From assembly GCF_001625365.1 (NCBI RefSeq), contig NZ_LJJF01000002.1, forward strand, positions 1,399,501-1,463,500: a DNA stretch of 64,000 bases, read 5' to 3'. The position numbers were made by a program, and so were the translations under genes. This DNA comes from Streptomyces sp. MJM8645 (GTDB taxonomy: Bacteria; Actinomycetota; Actinomycetes; Streptomycetales; Streptomycetaceae). Positions 40,935 through 50,112 of this stretch are shown here, piece by piece. The first letter of the stretch is position 1, and each line of letters opens with the position of its first letter. Under the pieces are notes generated by a model. The model was given only the letters and a program-made list of their open reading frames with translations. It searched no databases and was not told the origin of the DNA.

Positions 40935-42070
40935 GCACCCCCGCCGAACTGCGCGCCGCCCTCGTCGACCGGCTCACCGCCGACGGCGCCCTCACCGATC
41001 CGGCCTGGCGCGCGGCCGCGGCCGCTGTGCCGCGCGAGACCTTCGTCCCCGAGTACTTCCTGCCCGTGCCCGCCAGCGCGCCCACGGCCTACGTTCCAGT
41101 CCTGTGCGACAACCCCGGCCGCCTGGAGGGGGTCTACCGCGACCAGACGCTGGTCACCCAGCTCGACGGCCATCTGAGCCCCTCCGACGTCCAGGGGCCG
41201 GTGGCCGGTGCCCCCTCGTCCTCCTCCACCCTCCCCTCCCTCGTGCTGGGGATGTGGCAGCAGCTCGATGTCGAGGCCGGCCACCGTGTGCTGGAGATCG
41301 GCACCGGCACCGGCTACTCCACCGCCCTCGGCGCCCACCGCCTCGGGGAACAGAACGTCGTGAGTGTCGAAGTCGACCCGGAAATCGGGGCGCGGGCGGC
41401 GGAGGCGGTCAAAGCCGCGGGCTACTCTCCTACCCTCGTCATCGGCGACGGCCTCGCCGGGTACGCCGACGGCGGACCGTACGACCGGCTGATCGCGACC
41501 TGCTCGGTCCGCCACCTCCCCCTCCCGTGGCTTCACCAGGTCAGGCCCGGCGGAAGGATCCTCGCCACCTTCACCGGGTGGAGCTTCGCCTTCGGCCTCG
41601 CACTCCTCACCGTCACCGGGCCCGGCTGCGCGAGCGGCCGCTTCCTGCCGGGCTACGTCAACTTCATGGTCGCCCGGCCGCACGACCGGCCCCCGCGCCA
41701 GCCCGTCACCCTGCTCTCCGGCGACGCACGGCCCAGCGAGATCGACCCGGCGATCCTGGGTGACTGGACCGGCAAGTGGGTCGCCCAACTCGCCGCCCCC
41801 TCTGCCGAGATCATCGGCGCCGGAGACCAGCAGATCCTCGTGGACTTCGCCACCGGCTCCCACGCCCGCACCACGCCGAACCCCGACGGCGGCTGGACCG
41901 TCACCCAGCGCGGGCCCCTGCGCCTGTGGGATCAGGCCGAGGCCGCCATCCAGGCCTGGCAGCAACACGGCGCCCCCCACCAGGAGGGTTTCGGCATCAC
42001 GGTCGACGGCGACGGCCAGCGCGTATGGATCGGCACCGAAGAAGGCCCCACCTGGAACCTGCCCATCTGA
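40931..42070 (+). CDS. PIMT-like methyltransferase of ATP-grasp peptide maturase systems
   Basis: SAM-dependent carboxyl methyltransferase (379 aa) related to protein-L-isoaspartate O-methyltransferase. The SAM-binding motif LEIGTGTGYSTALG is at residues 121-134; GRLEGVYRDQTLVTQ and RHLPLPWLHQVRPGGRILA are typical of this group. Such enzymes methylate Asp side chains of graspetides, which then collapse to aspartimide. A distinct C-terminal domain (LRLWDQAEAAIQAWQQHG, TVDGDGQRVWIGTE) is characteristic. GTG at 40931 overlaps the ligase TGA (GTGA). It looks intact although its partner is broken. Confidence 0.85.
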   Translation: MSTPAELRAALVDRLTADGALTDPAWRAAAAAVPRETFVPEYFLPVPASAPTAYVPVLCDNPGRLEGVYRDQTLVTQLDGHLSPSDVQGPVAGAPSSSSTLPSLVLGMWQQLDVEAGHRVLEIGTGTGYSTALGAHRLGEQNVVSVEVDPEIGARAAEAVKAAGYSPTLVIGDGLAGYADGGPYDRLIATCSVRHLPLPWLHQVRPGGRILATFTGWSFAFGLALLTVTGPGCASGRFLPGYVNFMVARPHDRPPRQPVTLLSGDARPSEIDPAILGDWTGKWVAQLAAPSAEIIGAGDQQILVDFATGSHARTTPNPDGGWTVTQRGPLRLWDQAEAAIQAWQQHGAPHQEGFGITVDGDGQRVWIGTEEGPTWNLPI

Positions 42071-42433
42071 CCGGCGGCCGGGGCTGAGCCCCGTCGAGGC
42101 TTCGGCTGCTCACGGCACCTCGGCGCGCGAGTCCGGGTACCGTCCCAGGACGACAGGAGGAGCAGCACCCACCCACCGCAGGACCTCGTGGACATGGCCG
42201 CCGAGGACACGGTCGCCACCGCCCACCCCCGGCGGCCGGCCGCCGACCGATCGCCGAGCTGGAGCACCGAGGCCCCGAGACGATGTGGGAAGGCGCCTGC
42301 CTGCAAGAACGGCCACCCGGTGCCGAGAACGGACACCGGGCACCCCGCTACGACGTCGGCAGGGCCGTCCAGTGCCCCGAGGCCCGCGAGTCCATGGGCG
42401 GGCCCGGAAGGTCCTGGCGGATGGAGAACGCGC
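42071..42433. other. Convergent gap, no gene seen
   Basis: Between the methyltransferase and phospholipase D genes. No hairpin or gene was recognised with confidence. Confidence 0.4.
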
Positions 42434-44110
42434 TCAGTTCGGGCAGATGCCGCGGGTGTAGTCGACCGTGGCGGCGGCCTGCGAGTAGTGCCACTCGGGT
42501 GCCAGCAGGTTCGCGTCGAGTTGGGCGGCCGCGTTCGGGTTCTCCACCAGGTAGCCGAAGTCCTGCAGCCAGGCGGGGTAGAGGTTCTTCGATCCGACGA
42601 AGAACGCCGAGCCGTCGACCGCGACGACCTTGTGGTGCAGCGCGAACGGGTGGCCGTCGGCCCAGTTCGCGGTCGGCGCCGCGCGGAAGGAGGCGAGCTG
42701 GAGGTTCCGGCACATGGTGGCCTTCGCGCCGGACGCGTCGCCGGTCCGGGCCGCCAGCCGGGCCTGGAGCGCGTCGCTGATCTCCGCGAGGGATTTGATC
42801 TGCGAGTAGCCGCCGCTGCCGACCGTGCCGCGGTTGGCCGGGTCGCTCACCACGATGCGCACCTTCACGTTGGCGGCGAGTTTGGCGGCGAGCAGGTCGT
42901 AGAGGCGCAGGTCGTAGCGCGGCAGCGGCGGGCAGGTGCCGTTCAGGTCCTGCTGGGAGATCTCGATGTGGCTGGTGGCGCCGGCCACCAGGGCCCGGAG
43001 CGCGCTCTCCTCGGGGTTGACCGTCTCGTAGTCGCGGTCGCCGTTGGTGTTGTCGTGCAGGGCGACCAGGCCGCACTTGGCGTCGGCGGCGGCCGGCAGG
43101 TCCGGCTGGTAGGTGGAGGCCGGGTCCACGTGCCGGATGCCGACGCCCAGGCCGCCGATCGCGATCACCGGCAGGTTGCCGGTGGCCGGCACCGGGCCGG
43201 GGTTGGCGTCCTTCTCCAGGTTCGGCAGGCAGGGCGCGCCGTTGCTGGAGGCGAACCAGGCACTCGACAGCACTCCGGTGTTCTTGCAGGTCCAGCCCCA
43301 CAGGGTGTCGAGGTAGGAGCCGGCCGAGGCGGCGGCGGGGCCGGTCAACGCGAGGTCGACGTCGGACACCGGGTGGGTGGTGTCGATGTAGTCGTCCTTC
43401 CAGTTGTTGATGCCGCCGGTGATCACGCTGCGGCCGTCCACCACCAGCAGCTTGGAGTGGTTCCAGGACAGGGCGGTCTTCGAGGTGGTCATCGAGGCGA
43501 CGTTGAGCGTGACGCCGGCGGCGGCCGGGCCGAGCCGGGCCAGCAGGTCGTCCCGGTAACTGGTCGGCAGCGCGGTGATGTTGTAGAGCGGGGCGGCTCC
43601 CACCAGGACCCGTACGGTCAGCTTGTTGCCCGCCGCCACCGAGGCCTTGAGGCCCGCGACGATCGCGTCCTGGAACGCGCCGTTGGGGAACGGCGCGAGG
43701 GTGGAGATGTCGACGGTGCGGGTCGCGCCGGCGATGTTCGCCGTCATCTTGGCCAGCAGCTTCTCGCTGCCGGTCCGGTCGGTGCAGTTCGGGTCGCCCC
43801 AGCAGTTCGGGGTCTGCAGCAGCCAGCCGGCCGGGTCACCGGCGGGGGCGTCCAGGTTGTTGCCGCCGGTGCGCTGCCAGACCGTTCCCTCCAGGCCGGG
43901 CGAGACCTGACGCAGCGTCTGCTCGACGGCGTCCAGGTGCGGGGTGTCGGTGGCCGCGGGCGCCGCCGGGGCAGGTATCTGCGTGTCGGCGGAGGCGGAG
44001 GCGAAGGCGGGGGCGGCGGGCAGTGCTGCCAGCGCCGTGCCGAGGGTGAGAGCGGCGGTGAGCGTGGTGCGGGCGGCGCGGCCGAGGTGGCGGGACGGGT
44101 GACGGAGCAC
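42434..44110 (-). CDS. Secreted phospholipase D
   Basis: Extracellular PLD (558 aa) hydrolysing or transphosphatidylating phospholipids. Both HKD motifs are present: NHSKLLVVDGRSVITGG in the N-terminal half and LHHKVVAVDGSAFFVGSKN in the C-terminal half, each giving one half of the composite active site. Signal peptide at about 1-40. Cys residues in CWGDPNC and CKN support secretion. GTG at 44110 with GAAGGA just upstream was chosen over a TTG at 44134. Streptomyces PLD enzymes are about this size. Confidence 0.93.
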   Translation of the reverse strand: MLRHPSRHLGRAARTTLTAALTLGTALAALPAAPAFASASADTQIPAPAAPAATDTPHLDAVEQTLRQVSPGLEGTVWQRTGGNNLDAPAGDPAGWLLQTPNCWGDPNCTDRTGSEKLLAKMTANIAGATRTVDISTLAPFPNGAFQDAIVAGLKASVAAGNKLTVRVLVGAAPLYNITALPTSYRDDLLARLGPAAAGVTLNVASMTTSKTALSWNHSKLLVVDGRSVITGGINNWKDDYIDTTHPVSDVDLALTGPAAASAGSYLDTLWGWTCKNTGVLSSAWFASSNGAPCLPNLEKDANPGPVPATGNLPVIAIGGLGVGIRHVDPASTYQPDLPAAADAKCGLVALHDNTNGDRDYETVNPEESALRALVAGATSHIEISQQDLNGTCPPLPRYDLRLYDLLAAKLAANVKVRIVVSDPANRGTVGSGGYSQIKSLAEISDALQARLAARTGDASGAKATMCRNLQLASFRAAPTANWADGHPFALHHKVVAVDGSAFFVGSKNLYPAWLQDFGYLVENPNAAAQLDANLLAPEWHYSQAAATVDYTRGICPN

Positions 44111-44454
44111 GGGTAATCCTTCAAGAAGTGGCAATGTTCACCTGAAAGGCCCCTTAAAAATACCTGATAGTAACTTGAGGATACGTCAGGGGCCTGTCGG
44201 GATCCGCCCGCTGGGACTGACGGCCCGGCGTCCGCCGTCGGCAGGTGTCCGGAGACGGGGAGAAATTTCTTTCCGATCGCCTGCAACCCCTGGCCGGGCT
44301 CCACGTCTATGACAGTGAGAAGCGGGGCCGTGGTCGCCCCCCGGCCGCACACAAATCTGCTGCGGCCCGCTCGCCATCAGTCATTCAGTCATTCAGCCAT
44401 CAGTCATCAGCGCGCTGCTGCGGCCTGCCCGCAGAACGGTTTCAGGGGAGAACT
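44111..44454. promoter_or_regulatory. Divergent region with short repeats
   Basis: Separates PLD and the anchored surface protein. A 7-base inverted repeat AGGCCCC/GGGGCCT at 44148-44154 and about 44189-44195 flanks an AT-rich core that probably holds the PLD promoter. A TCAGTCAT-type tandem repeat is at 44385-44410. Confidence 0.4.
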
Positions 44455-45786
44455 GTGTCCACCATCGTTCATGTTCGTCGTACCCGTCGTGCGATCGTCG
44501 TCGCCGCTGCCCTCGGCGTAGCCGCAGTCTGCGGATCGGTCGTGGCCGCCGCCCCGGTGGCCTTCGCGGGGGAGCCGTCGCACACCTCGCTCTCCGTCCA
44601 GGCCCCGGCCTCGGTCGGATTCGCCGGTGGGCCGGTCGAGTTCACCGAGGACATCACCAACTCGGGCCAGGAGAGCACCGGTTACCACCTGGAGCTGCGG
44701 ACCGTCACCGACGTCGGAACGCCGCCGGACGCGATCGTCATCGACTACAGGGACCCGGCCGACGGTACGTGGAAGTCGGTGCCGCTGGGGATGACCCGTA
44801 CCTCCGGAGGCGTCGTGTACGACGGGACGGTGCTCGGGCTCACCGTCCCGGCCGGGCGGACCCTCAAGGTCGACCTGCGGATCGGCGCGCCGATGGGCCT
44901 GCCCCACGACGGCGCCACCAACGGCGGCTTCCGGTCCATCGCCCTGCATTCCGCCGTCGTCGTCGACCCCCACGAGCCGGCGCAGGCCGAGGTGACCAGC
45001 ACGATCAAGGTCACCTCGATCACGAGCTCGCTCGACCACGTTCCCGCCACCGCCGTCGCGGGCGGCGCGCCGGTCGAGTTCGACGTCACCCTCGACAACC
45101 CCACGCCGTCCGACTACACCAACCTCGGCAACGTCCTGTTCGTGGACCGGTCCGCGACCGTGCAGGTGCGTACGGCGGACGGGGCCTGGCGGACGCTGGA
45201 CAAGGTGGCCGGAATCGCGCCCGACGACCCCTACGGCGTGTACCTCCAGGGCCGTGACTCCGGCCTCCGGTCGGGTGGCAAGGTCGTCGCCCGGGTGCGG
45301 GTGTCGTACGACGCGAAGACTCCGGCGGGCACCACCACGCTCGGCTCGTGCGTGTTCGTCAACGAGGGCCTGCCGTTCCGGGGGACCACGAAGTGCGCTG
45401 CCCACTCGACGATTCAGGTCCTGCCCGCCGCCACGAAGACGCCCGGGCCGAGCCCGTCCTCCTCCTCGGCCCCGTCCTCTTCCTCGGCCCCATCGGCCTC
45501 CTCGGCCCCGTCGGCCCCGCTGTCCTCGGCCCCGGCCGGCGCCGCCGTGCCGGTCTCCGCGTCCTCCCCGAGCGCCCCGGCCCCGGCGGACCCGTCCACC
45601 ACCTCCACCGCGCCGTCCGCCCCGCAGGCCCGCGTCGCCGACGCCGCGCAGCCTGCCGCGCCGTCGTCCGTCCAGCTCGCCTCCACCGGGGCCGACCACA
45701 CCGCGGGCCTCGCCTTCGGCGGCCTTGCCCTGGCGGCCGCCGGGGCCGGCGCCCTCTGGCTGCGCCGGGTGCTGCGCCGGGCCTGA
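44455..45786 (+). CDS. Sortase-anchored surface protein (LAxTG)
   Basis: Secreted protein of 443 aa. GTG at 44455 behind GGGGAG. Signal peptide to about residue 40 (PVAFAG). Two beta-sandwich domains follow, with ASVGFAGGPVEFTEDITNSG and TAVAGGAPVEFDVTLDNPTP at the same relative position, so they are duplicates. A Ser/Pro/Ala-rich stalk with repeated PSSSSAPS leads to LASTG at 408-412, a hydrophobic helix and RRVLRRA. Probably a class E sortase substrate. Confidence 0.8.
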   Translation: MSTIVHVRRTRRAIVVAAALGVAAVCGSVVAAAPVAFAGEPSHTSLSVQAPASVGFAGGPVEFTEDITNSGQESTGYHLELRTVTDVGTPPDAIVIDYRDPADGTWKSVPLGMTRTSGGVVYDGTVLGLTVPAGRTLKVDLRIGAPMGLPHDGATNGGFRSIALHSAVVVDPHEPAQAEVTSTIKVTSITSSLDHVPATAVAGGAPVEFDVTLDNPTPSDYTNLGNVLFVDRSATVQVRTADGAWRTLDKVAGIAPDDPYGVYLQGRDSGLRSGGKVVARVRVSYDAKTPAGTTTLGSCVFVNEGLPFRGTTKCAAHSTIQVLPAATKTPGPSPSSSSAPSSSSAPSASSAPSAPLSSAPAGAAVPVSASSPSAPAPADPSTTSTAPSAPQARVADAAQPAAPSSVQLASTGADHTAGLAFGGLALAAAGAGALWLRRVLRRA

Positions 45787-45812
45787 GCGCGCACGGGGAA
45801 GCCGAACGCGAA

Positions 45813-45845
45813 GGAGCCCGCCACCCTCCCCAGGTGGCGGGCTCC
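45813..45845 (+). terminator. Hairpin terminator after the surface protein
   Basis: A perfect 13-bp stem, GGAGCCCGCCACC with GGTGGCGGGCTCC, around a 7-base loop. The rest of the 45787-46081 gap holds nothing recognised. Confidence 0.8.
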
Positions 45846-46081
45846 AGCAGTGGGCGGCACGTCGGGCGCGCGGTGTCAGCGCCGGCGCGCGGGCGCGGGT
45901 GCTGACTACGGGTACGGGAGCTCGCCGAGTGGGGCGTGCGGCTGCTTCCCCGGCCCGCAGGGGCGAGCCCTCCCACGGCCCCGTGCGGACGAGTTCACCC
46001 GGACGCTGCGACGAGGATGGCGCCGGGCCGGGGCGCCGGGACGCAGAGTAGATAGTCCGATAATCATGGCGCAAAGGGGAC

Positions 46082-47242
46082 GTGGCAGTGTGCGCAAGAG
46101 CCGGAGCGGGCCTCAGACTGGGATCCGTCCTGGGCAGCCTGATGCTGACGGCGTGTTCGACCCCCGCCCCGCATGCCGTGGACGGCAGCGGCGGGGAGCC
46201 TCGCGGCAGTGCGGTGGTCATCGCGGCTGACCAGGCGCCCGGGCAGGCAGCCGTGCCGGGTGATGCGTCGGGTGATGCGGCCGATCCGGGGTCCGGGCCG
46301 GCCGGCGTTCGGGGCAGTGCGTTGATCGTCGCGGTCGATCAGGCGTCCCGGCAGGTTCTCGTCCTGGACGGCGAGACGGCGCGGGAGGCCGGACCCGAGG
46401 CCGGACCCGAGGCCGACCGGTTGCCGGTGGTGTGGTCGTGGACCGCTGACGGCGACGATCGGCTGGCCGACCTGGAGCCGGCCCGCAGCTGGGCCAGGCC
46501 CACCGAGGCCAGGGACGTGGTGCTCGACGGTGAAGGATCCCTCCTGGTCACCGCCTCGGGCGGCTTGGCAGCCCTGGTCGACACGGCGACCGGCACGCCG
46601 ATCTGGGCCACGGACCTCGGCACTTCCGTCAACCCCCACAGCGCGGAGCTCCTACCGGACGGCAACGTCGCCGTGGTCGCCAGCACCGCCGGATGGGTGC
46701 GGCTGTACGCGGCCTCGGAGGGGCCTCGCAGCACCACCTATACCGAGCAGGAACTCGACGGGGCCCACGCCGTGCAGTGGGACGAGGGCGCGGACCTGCT
46801 CTGGGTGCTCGGGGACGACACCCTGCTGGCCCTTCGGGTCGGTGGCACGCCCGACATCCCGTCCCTCACCCCCGAACGCAGCATCCCCCTTCCGGAAGTC
46901 GGGGGACACGACCTCGCACCTGTGCGCTCCGCGCCGGGGACGTTCTGGCTCAGCACCGGCGACCGCCTGTGGCGCTACGACTCACACCTCGACCGCTTCG
47001 AAGCCGTCGGGCTGGGCGCGGAGGACTCAGCCCGCGGGATCAAGAGCGTGGGCAGTGAGCCCGCTACCGGTCGCCTGCTCACCATCACGCCCGATCACGC
47101 GGGGCCCTGCTCCTGGTGCACCTCCGCCGTCACCTTCCACCATCCCGACGGGACGCTCGCCCTGACCGGAACCGAGCTGTACAAGGCCCGCTGGTGGACC
47201 ACACCGCTGCCAGGTCCGGGCCCGACGAACCGACCCCGGTAG
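46082..47242 (+). CDS. DUF6528 lipoprotein with propeller-like domain
   Basis: Surface lipoprotein (386 aa) with lipobox LMLTAC, Cys at 25. The ADQASRQVLVLDG segment, then GTSVNPHSAELLPDGNVAVV and EVGGHDLAPVRSAPGTFWLS, match the DUF6528 family, a predicted beta-propeller of unknown role. Repeats such as GPEAGPEAD and a duplicated ADQAxxQxxV region occur near the N-terminus. GTG start preceded by AAAGGGG. Downstream is an MFS exporter, 165 bases away. Confidence 0.82.
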   Translation: MAVCARAGAGLRLGSVLGSLMLTACSTPAPHAVDGSGGEPRGSAVVIAADQAPGQAAVPGDASGDAADPGSGPAGVRGSALIVAVDQASRQVLVLDGETAREAGPEAGPEADRLPVVWSWTADGDDRLADLEPARSWARPTEARDVVLDGEGSLLVTASGGLAALVDTATGTPIWATDLGTSVNPHSAELLPDGNVAVVASTAGWVRLYAASEGPRSTTYTEQELDGAHAVQWDEGADLLWVLGDDTLLALRVGGTPDIPSLTPERSIPLPEVGGHDLAPVRSAPGTFWLSTGDRLWRYDSHLDRFEAVGLGAEDSARGIKSVGSEPATGRLLTITPDHAGPCSWCTSAVTFHHPDGTLALTGTELYKARWWTTPLPGPGPTNRPR

Positions 47243-47407
47243 CGCGGTCCTCCGGCAGCCGCCATCCACGCCGAGCTGCACCACCGCGACGCCGGTCCCG
47301 GCAAACCGACCGGCCTCGGCGGCCGCCCCGCCATGATGGTGCCGTTGAAGGTGAGGCGGTCGAGGACGGCCGCGCACTTCTGCGACCACCACGTACTGGA
47401 GATGCTG

Positions 47408-48874
47408 ATGCCTGCCCCCGGGCCGACGACCAACGCCCCGCCGGTGAACGGGATACCGCCCGGGCGTCCGTTCTCGTGGCGATTCGTCACCCCGTTGTTC
47501 GTCGGTTCGGCGCTCAACCCGATCAACAGCTCGCTGATCGCCACGGCCCTCGTACCGATCGCCCACGGACTCGGCGTGTCGATCGGGCGGACCGCCGCCC
47601 TGGTCACGGCCCTGTACCTGGCCAGCGCGATCGCCCAGCCCACCGCAGGCAAGGCCGCCGAGGTGTTCGGCCCACGACGGGTGTTCCTGGCCGGAATCGG
47701 ACTCGTCATCGTCGGAGGACTCATGGGCGGCGCCGCCCACAGCCTTCCGACCCTCCTGATCAGTCGAGTACTGCTCGGGTTGGGCACCTCGTGCGCCTAT
47801 CCGACGGCCATGCTGCTGATCCGCCGCCGCGCCGAGGACGCCGGTCTGGACAAGCCGCCGGGCGGAGTGCTGGGCGGCCTGCAGATCGCCGGCATCGCGA
47901 CCGCCTCCCTCGGGCTGCCCCTGGGCGGTGTCCTGGTGGCCGTGCTGGGCTGGCGTTCCGTGTTCTTCATCAACGTTCCGGTCGCACTCGTCGCGCTGGT
48001 CACGACATTGGCCTGGGTCCCACCCGACAGCCGACCCGACAGCCGACCCGACAGCCCATCCGACAGCCGACCGGACAGCCCACCGGACCGCAGCCGACGC
48101 GCCCGTGACGTCGCGGCCGGCCTGGATGTCATCGGCATCGCCGGGTTCGCCGCCGCGATGATCGCGCTGCTGCTGTTCCTGTTCGCCCTGCCCGACGCCC
48201 GCTGGTACTTGCTGGCGATCTCCGCCGTGCTGTGGATCGCCCTGGTGCTGTGGGAGCTGCGGGCCAGGACCCCGTTCCTCGACTTGCGCCTGCTCGCCGG
48301 CAACCGGGCCCTGACCAGTACTTATCTTCGCTACGGCCTGGTCCTGTTCTGCGCGTACGTCGTGCTCTACGGCGTCACTCAGTGGGCCCAGAGCGTCCGG
48401 GGCCTGTCCGAGACCGAAGCCGGACTGCTCCTGTTGCCCATGACGCTCGTGTCCGGTCTGGTGATCTCGCTCGTCTCCCGGCGCAACCGGGTGCGCGGAC
48501 CGGTCGTAGCAGCGGCCCTGGCCTGCCTCATCGGCTCCGCCGGCGTACTGCTGCTCAGCGCCTCGGGCTGGATCGGATGGGTCGTGGTGGTCACTCTCGT
48601 CTTCGGCGTCGCCATGGGCACGTCCGGCGCGGGCAACCAGATCGCCCTCTACGACCACGCCCCCGCCGAACAACTCGGCACCGCCTCCGGCCTGCTGCGC
48701 ACCTTCGGCTACCTCGGCTCGATCGCCGCTTCCGCAACCACCGGCATCGTCTTCCGCATCCGCGTCTCCGACCCCGGCATGCACCTCATCGCCTGGATCA
48801 TGGTCGGCGTCGGCGTCGTCCTGGTCCTGACGACCCTCGCCGACCGCACCCTGCGTACCCGGCCCGCCCCCTGA
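47408..48874 (+). CDS. MFS transporter, DHA2 type
   Basis: Major facilitator (488 aa) with about 14 predicted helices. Motif-like stretches are NPINSSLIATALVPIAHGLG, GKAAEVFGPRRVFLAGIG (motif A-like) and GVLGGLQIAGIATASLGLPL (motif C-like). Typical of proton-driven multidrug exporters. A loop between helices 6 and 7 has repeated DSRPDSRPDSPSD residues from a 12-base tandem repeat at about 48024-48083. ATG at 47408 has GGAG upstream; 47402 is an alternative. Confidence 0.85.
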   Translation: MPAPGPTTNAPPVNGIPPGRPFSWRFVTPLFVGSALNPINSSLIATALVPIAHGLGVSIGRTAALVTALYLASAIAQPTAGKAAEVFGPRRVFLAGIGLVIVGGLMGGAAHSLPTLLISRVLLGLGTSCAYPTAMLLIRRRAEDAGLDKPPGGVLGGLQIAGIATASLGLPLGGVLVAVLGWRSVFFINVPVALVALVTTLAWVPPDSRPDSRPDSPSDSRPDSPPDRSRRARDVAAGLDVIGIAGFAAAMIALLLFLFALPDARWYLLAISAVLWIALVLWELRARTPFLDLRLLAGNRALTSTYLRYGLVLFCAYVVLYGVTQWAQSVRGLSETEAGLLLLPMTLVSGLVISLVSRRNRVRGPVVAAALACLIGSAGVLLLSASGWIGWVVVVTLVFGVAMGTSGAGNQIALYDHAPAEQLGTASGLLRTFGYLGSIAASATTGIVFRIRVSDPGMHLIAWIMVGVGVVLVLTTLADRTLRTRPAP

Positions 48875-49127
48875 CACGCCTCCGCGAGGGCACCCCCCCG
48901 CGAATGTGAACGGGGGAGCGGGTTCAACGCCTCTTTGCTGCGGGGGTGTTTCGTTCCCATGTCCATATGCCCAGATCACTGGCGTCGCGCACCAGTCGTG
49001 CACAGACTCACATCTGCACGATCGTGCACTCGACTCTCACCCCAGGAAGTTCTACGGGCATGCGTACCCCCCCCAGACCCGGCGTTCCCCAGGCGCACCC
49101 GCCGCACCTGGTGGGGAGGTGCCGTCC

Positions 49128-50111
49128 GTGCTCCGGTACGTGACACGCAGGGCGGCGGGCTGGTTCCTGGTGATCGCCATGGCCACCAACGCCACGTACT
49201 TCCTCGCCAGTTGGTTCCTCGACCCGCGCTCGAACTTCAAGGAACTGCGCCCGGTCCGCACCGAGGAGCAGATATCCCGGGCCCTGGCCCCCTACAACCT
49301 CGACCCGCACGAGCCGCTGCTCCACCGCTGGTGGGACTGGCTGACCAGCGTGGTCCTGCACTTCGACTGGGGCCGCTCCCCGGTCGGGGTCCAGGTGAAC
49401 GGGGAGATCGGCTACCGCTCCCTCGTCAGCGCCGAACTGGTGATCGGCGCGACGGTCCTGTCGGTCGTCGTCGGTGTCGCCCTCGCGGTCCACACCGCCT
49501 CGCACCAGTACGGCTGGAGGGACCGGGCCGCCCAGGCCCTCTCCATGGCGCTGTTCAACGTCCCGGTGTCCATCGCCGCCCTCGCCCTGGTGCTGCTGGC
49601 CATCCAGCTGAACGAGCAGGCCGGTTGGCACTTCCTGTACGTCGCGGGGGAGAACTCGCCCGGCGTGGAAGGGTTCTGGGCGACGGCCGGTGACCGGCTG
49701 CTGCACCTGATCCTGCCGACGCTGACGCTCACCCTGACGGGGTACGTGGGCTACCACCTCACCCAGCGCTCCCTGCTGCTGGACGTCATCGGCTCCGACT
49801 TCGTGCGCACCGCCCGGGCCACCGGGCTCACCCGGGCCCAGGCGATCCGCCGGCACGCCCTGCGCACCGCCCTGATCCCCACCGCACAGTCCGTGGCCTT
49901 CAGCATCCCGGCCGTCTTCACCGGCGCGGTCCTCACCGAGACGATCTTCGGCTGGAACGGCATGGGCCAGTACTTCATCCAGACCATCAGCAAGAACGAC
50001 GTGCACGGCACCGTGGCGACCGCCGCCTTCGCCGCCGCCCTGACCGCGATCGGCGCGATCCTCGCGGACATCGCCACCGTTCTCCTCGACCCGAGAGTGC
50101 GGGTGAGCTGA
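49128..50111 (+). CDS. ABC importer permease (DppB/OppB type)
   Basis: First membrane subunit of a peptide/nickel-type ABC importer (327 aa). About six helices; the EAA-like loop reads RTARATGLTRAQAIRRHALR. GTG at 49128 follows GGGGAGG. The next gene starts one base after its stop. The N-terminal region has the large extracytoplasmic loop usual for this family. The preceding 48875-49127 gap has no supported gene but may hold the operon promoter. Confidence 0.9.
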   Translation: MLRYVTRRAAGWFLVIAMATNATYFLASWFLDPRSNFKELRPVRTEEQISRALAPYNLDPHEPLLHRWWDWLTSVVLHFDWGRSPVGVQVNGEIGYRSLVSAELVIGATVLSVVVGVALAVHTASHQYGWRDRAAQALSMALFNVPVSIAALALVLLAIQLNEQAGWHFLYVAGENSPGVEGFWATAGDRLLHLILPTLTLTLTGYVGYHLTQRSLLLDVIGSDFVRTARATGLTRAQAIRRHALRTALIPTAQSVAFSIPAVFTGAVLTETIFGWNGMGQYFIQTISKNDVHGTVATAAFAAALTAIGAILADIATVLLDPRVRVS

Positions 50112-50112
50112 G

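Noticed and set aside
47027..49003. 658-residue minus-strand frame opposite the MFS gene
   Set aside because: Gly/Gln/Asp-rich antisense translation without any family trait; the MFS frame is clearly real.
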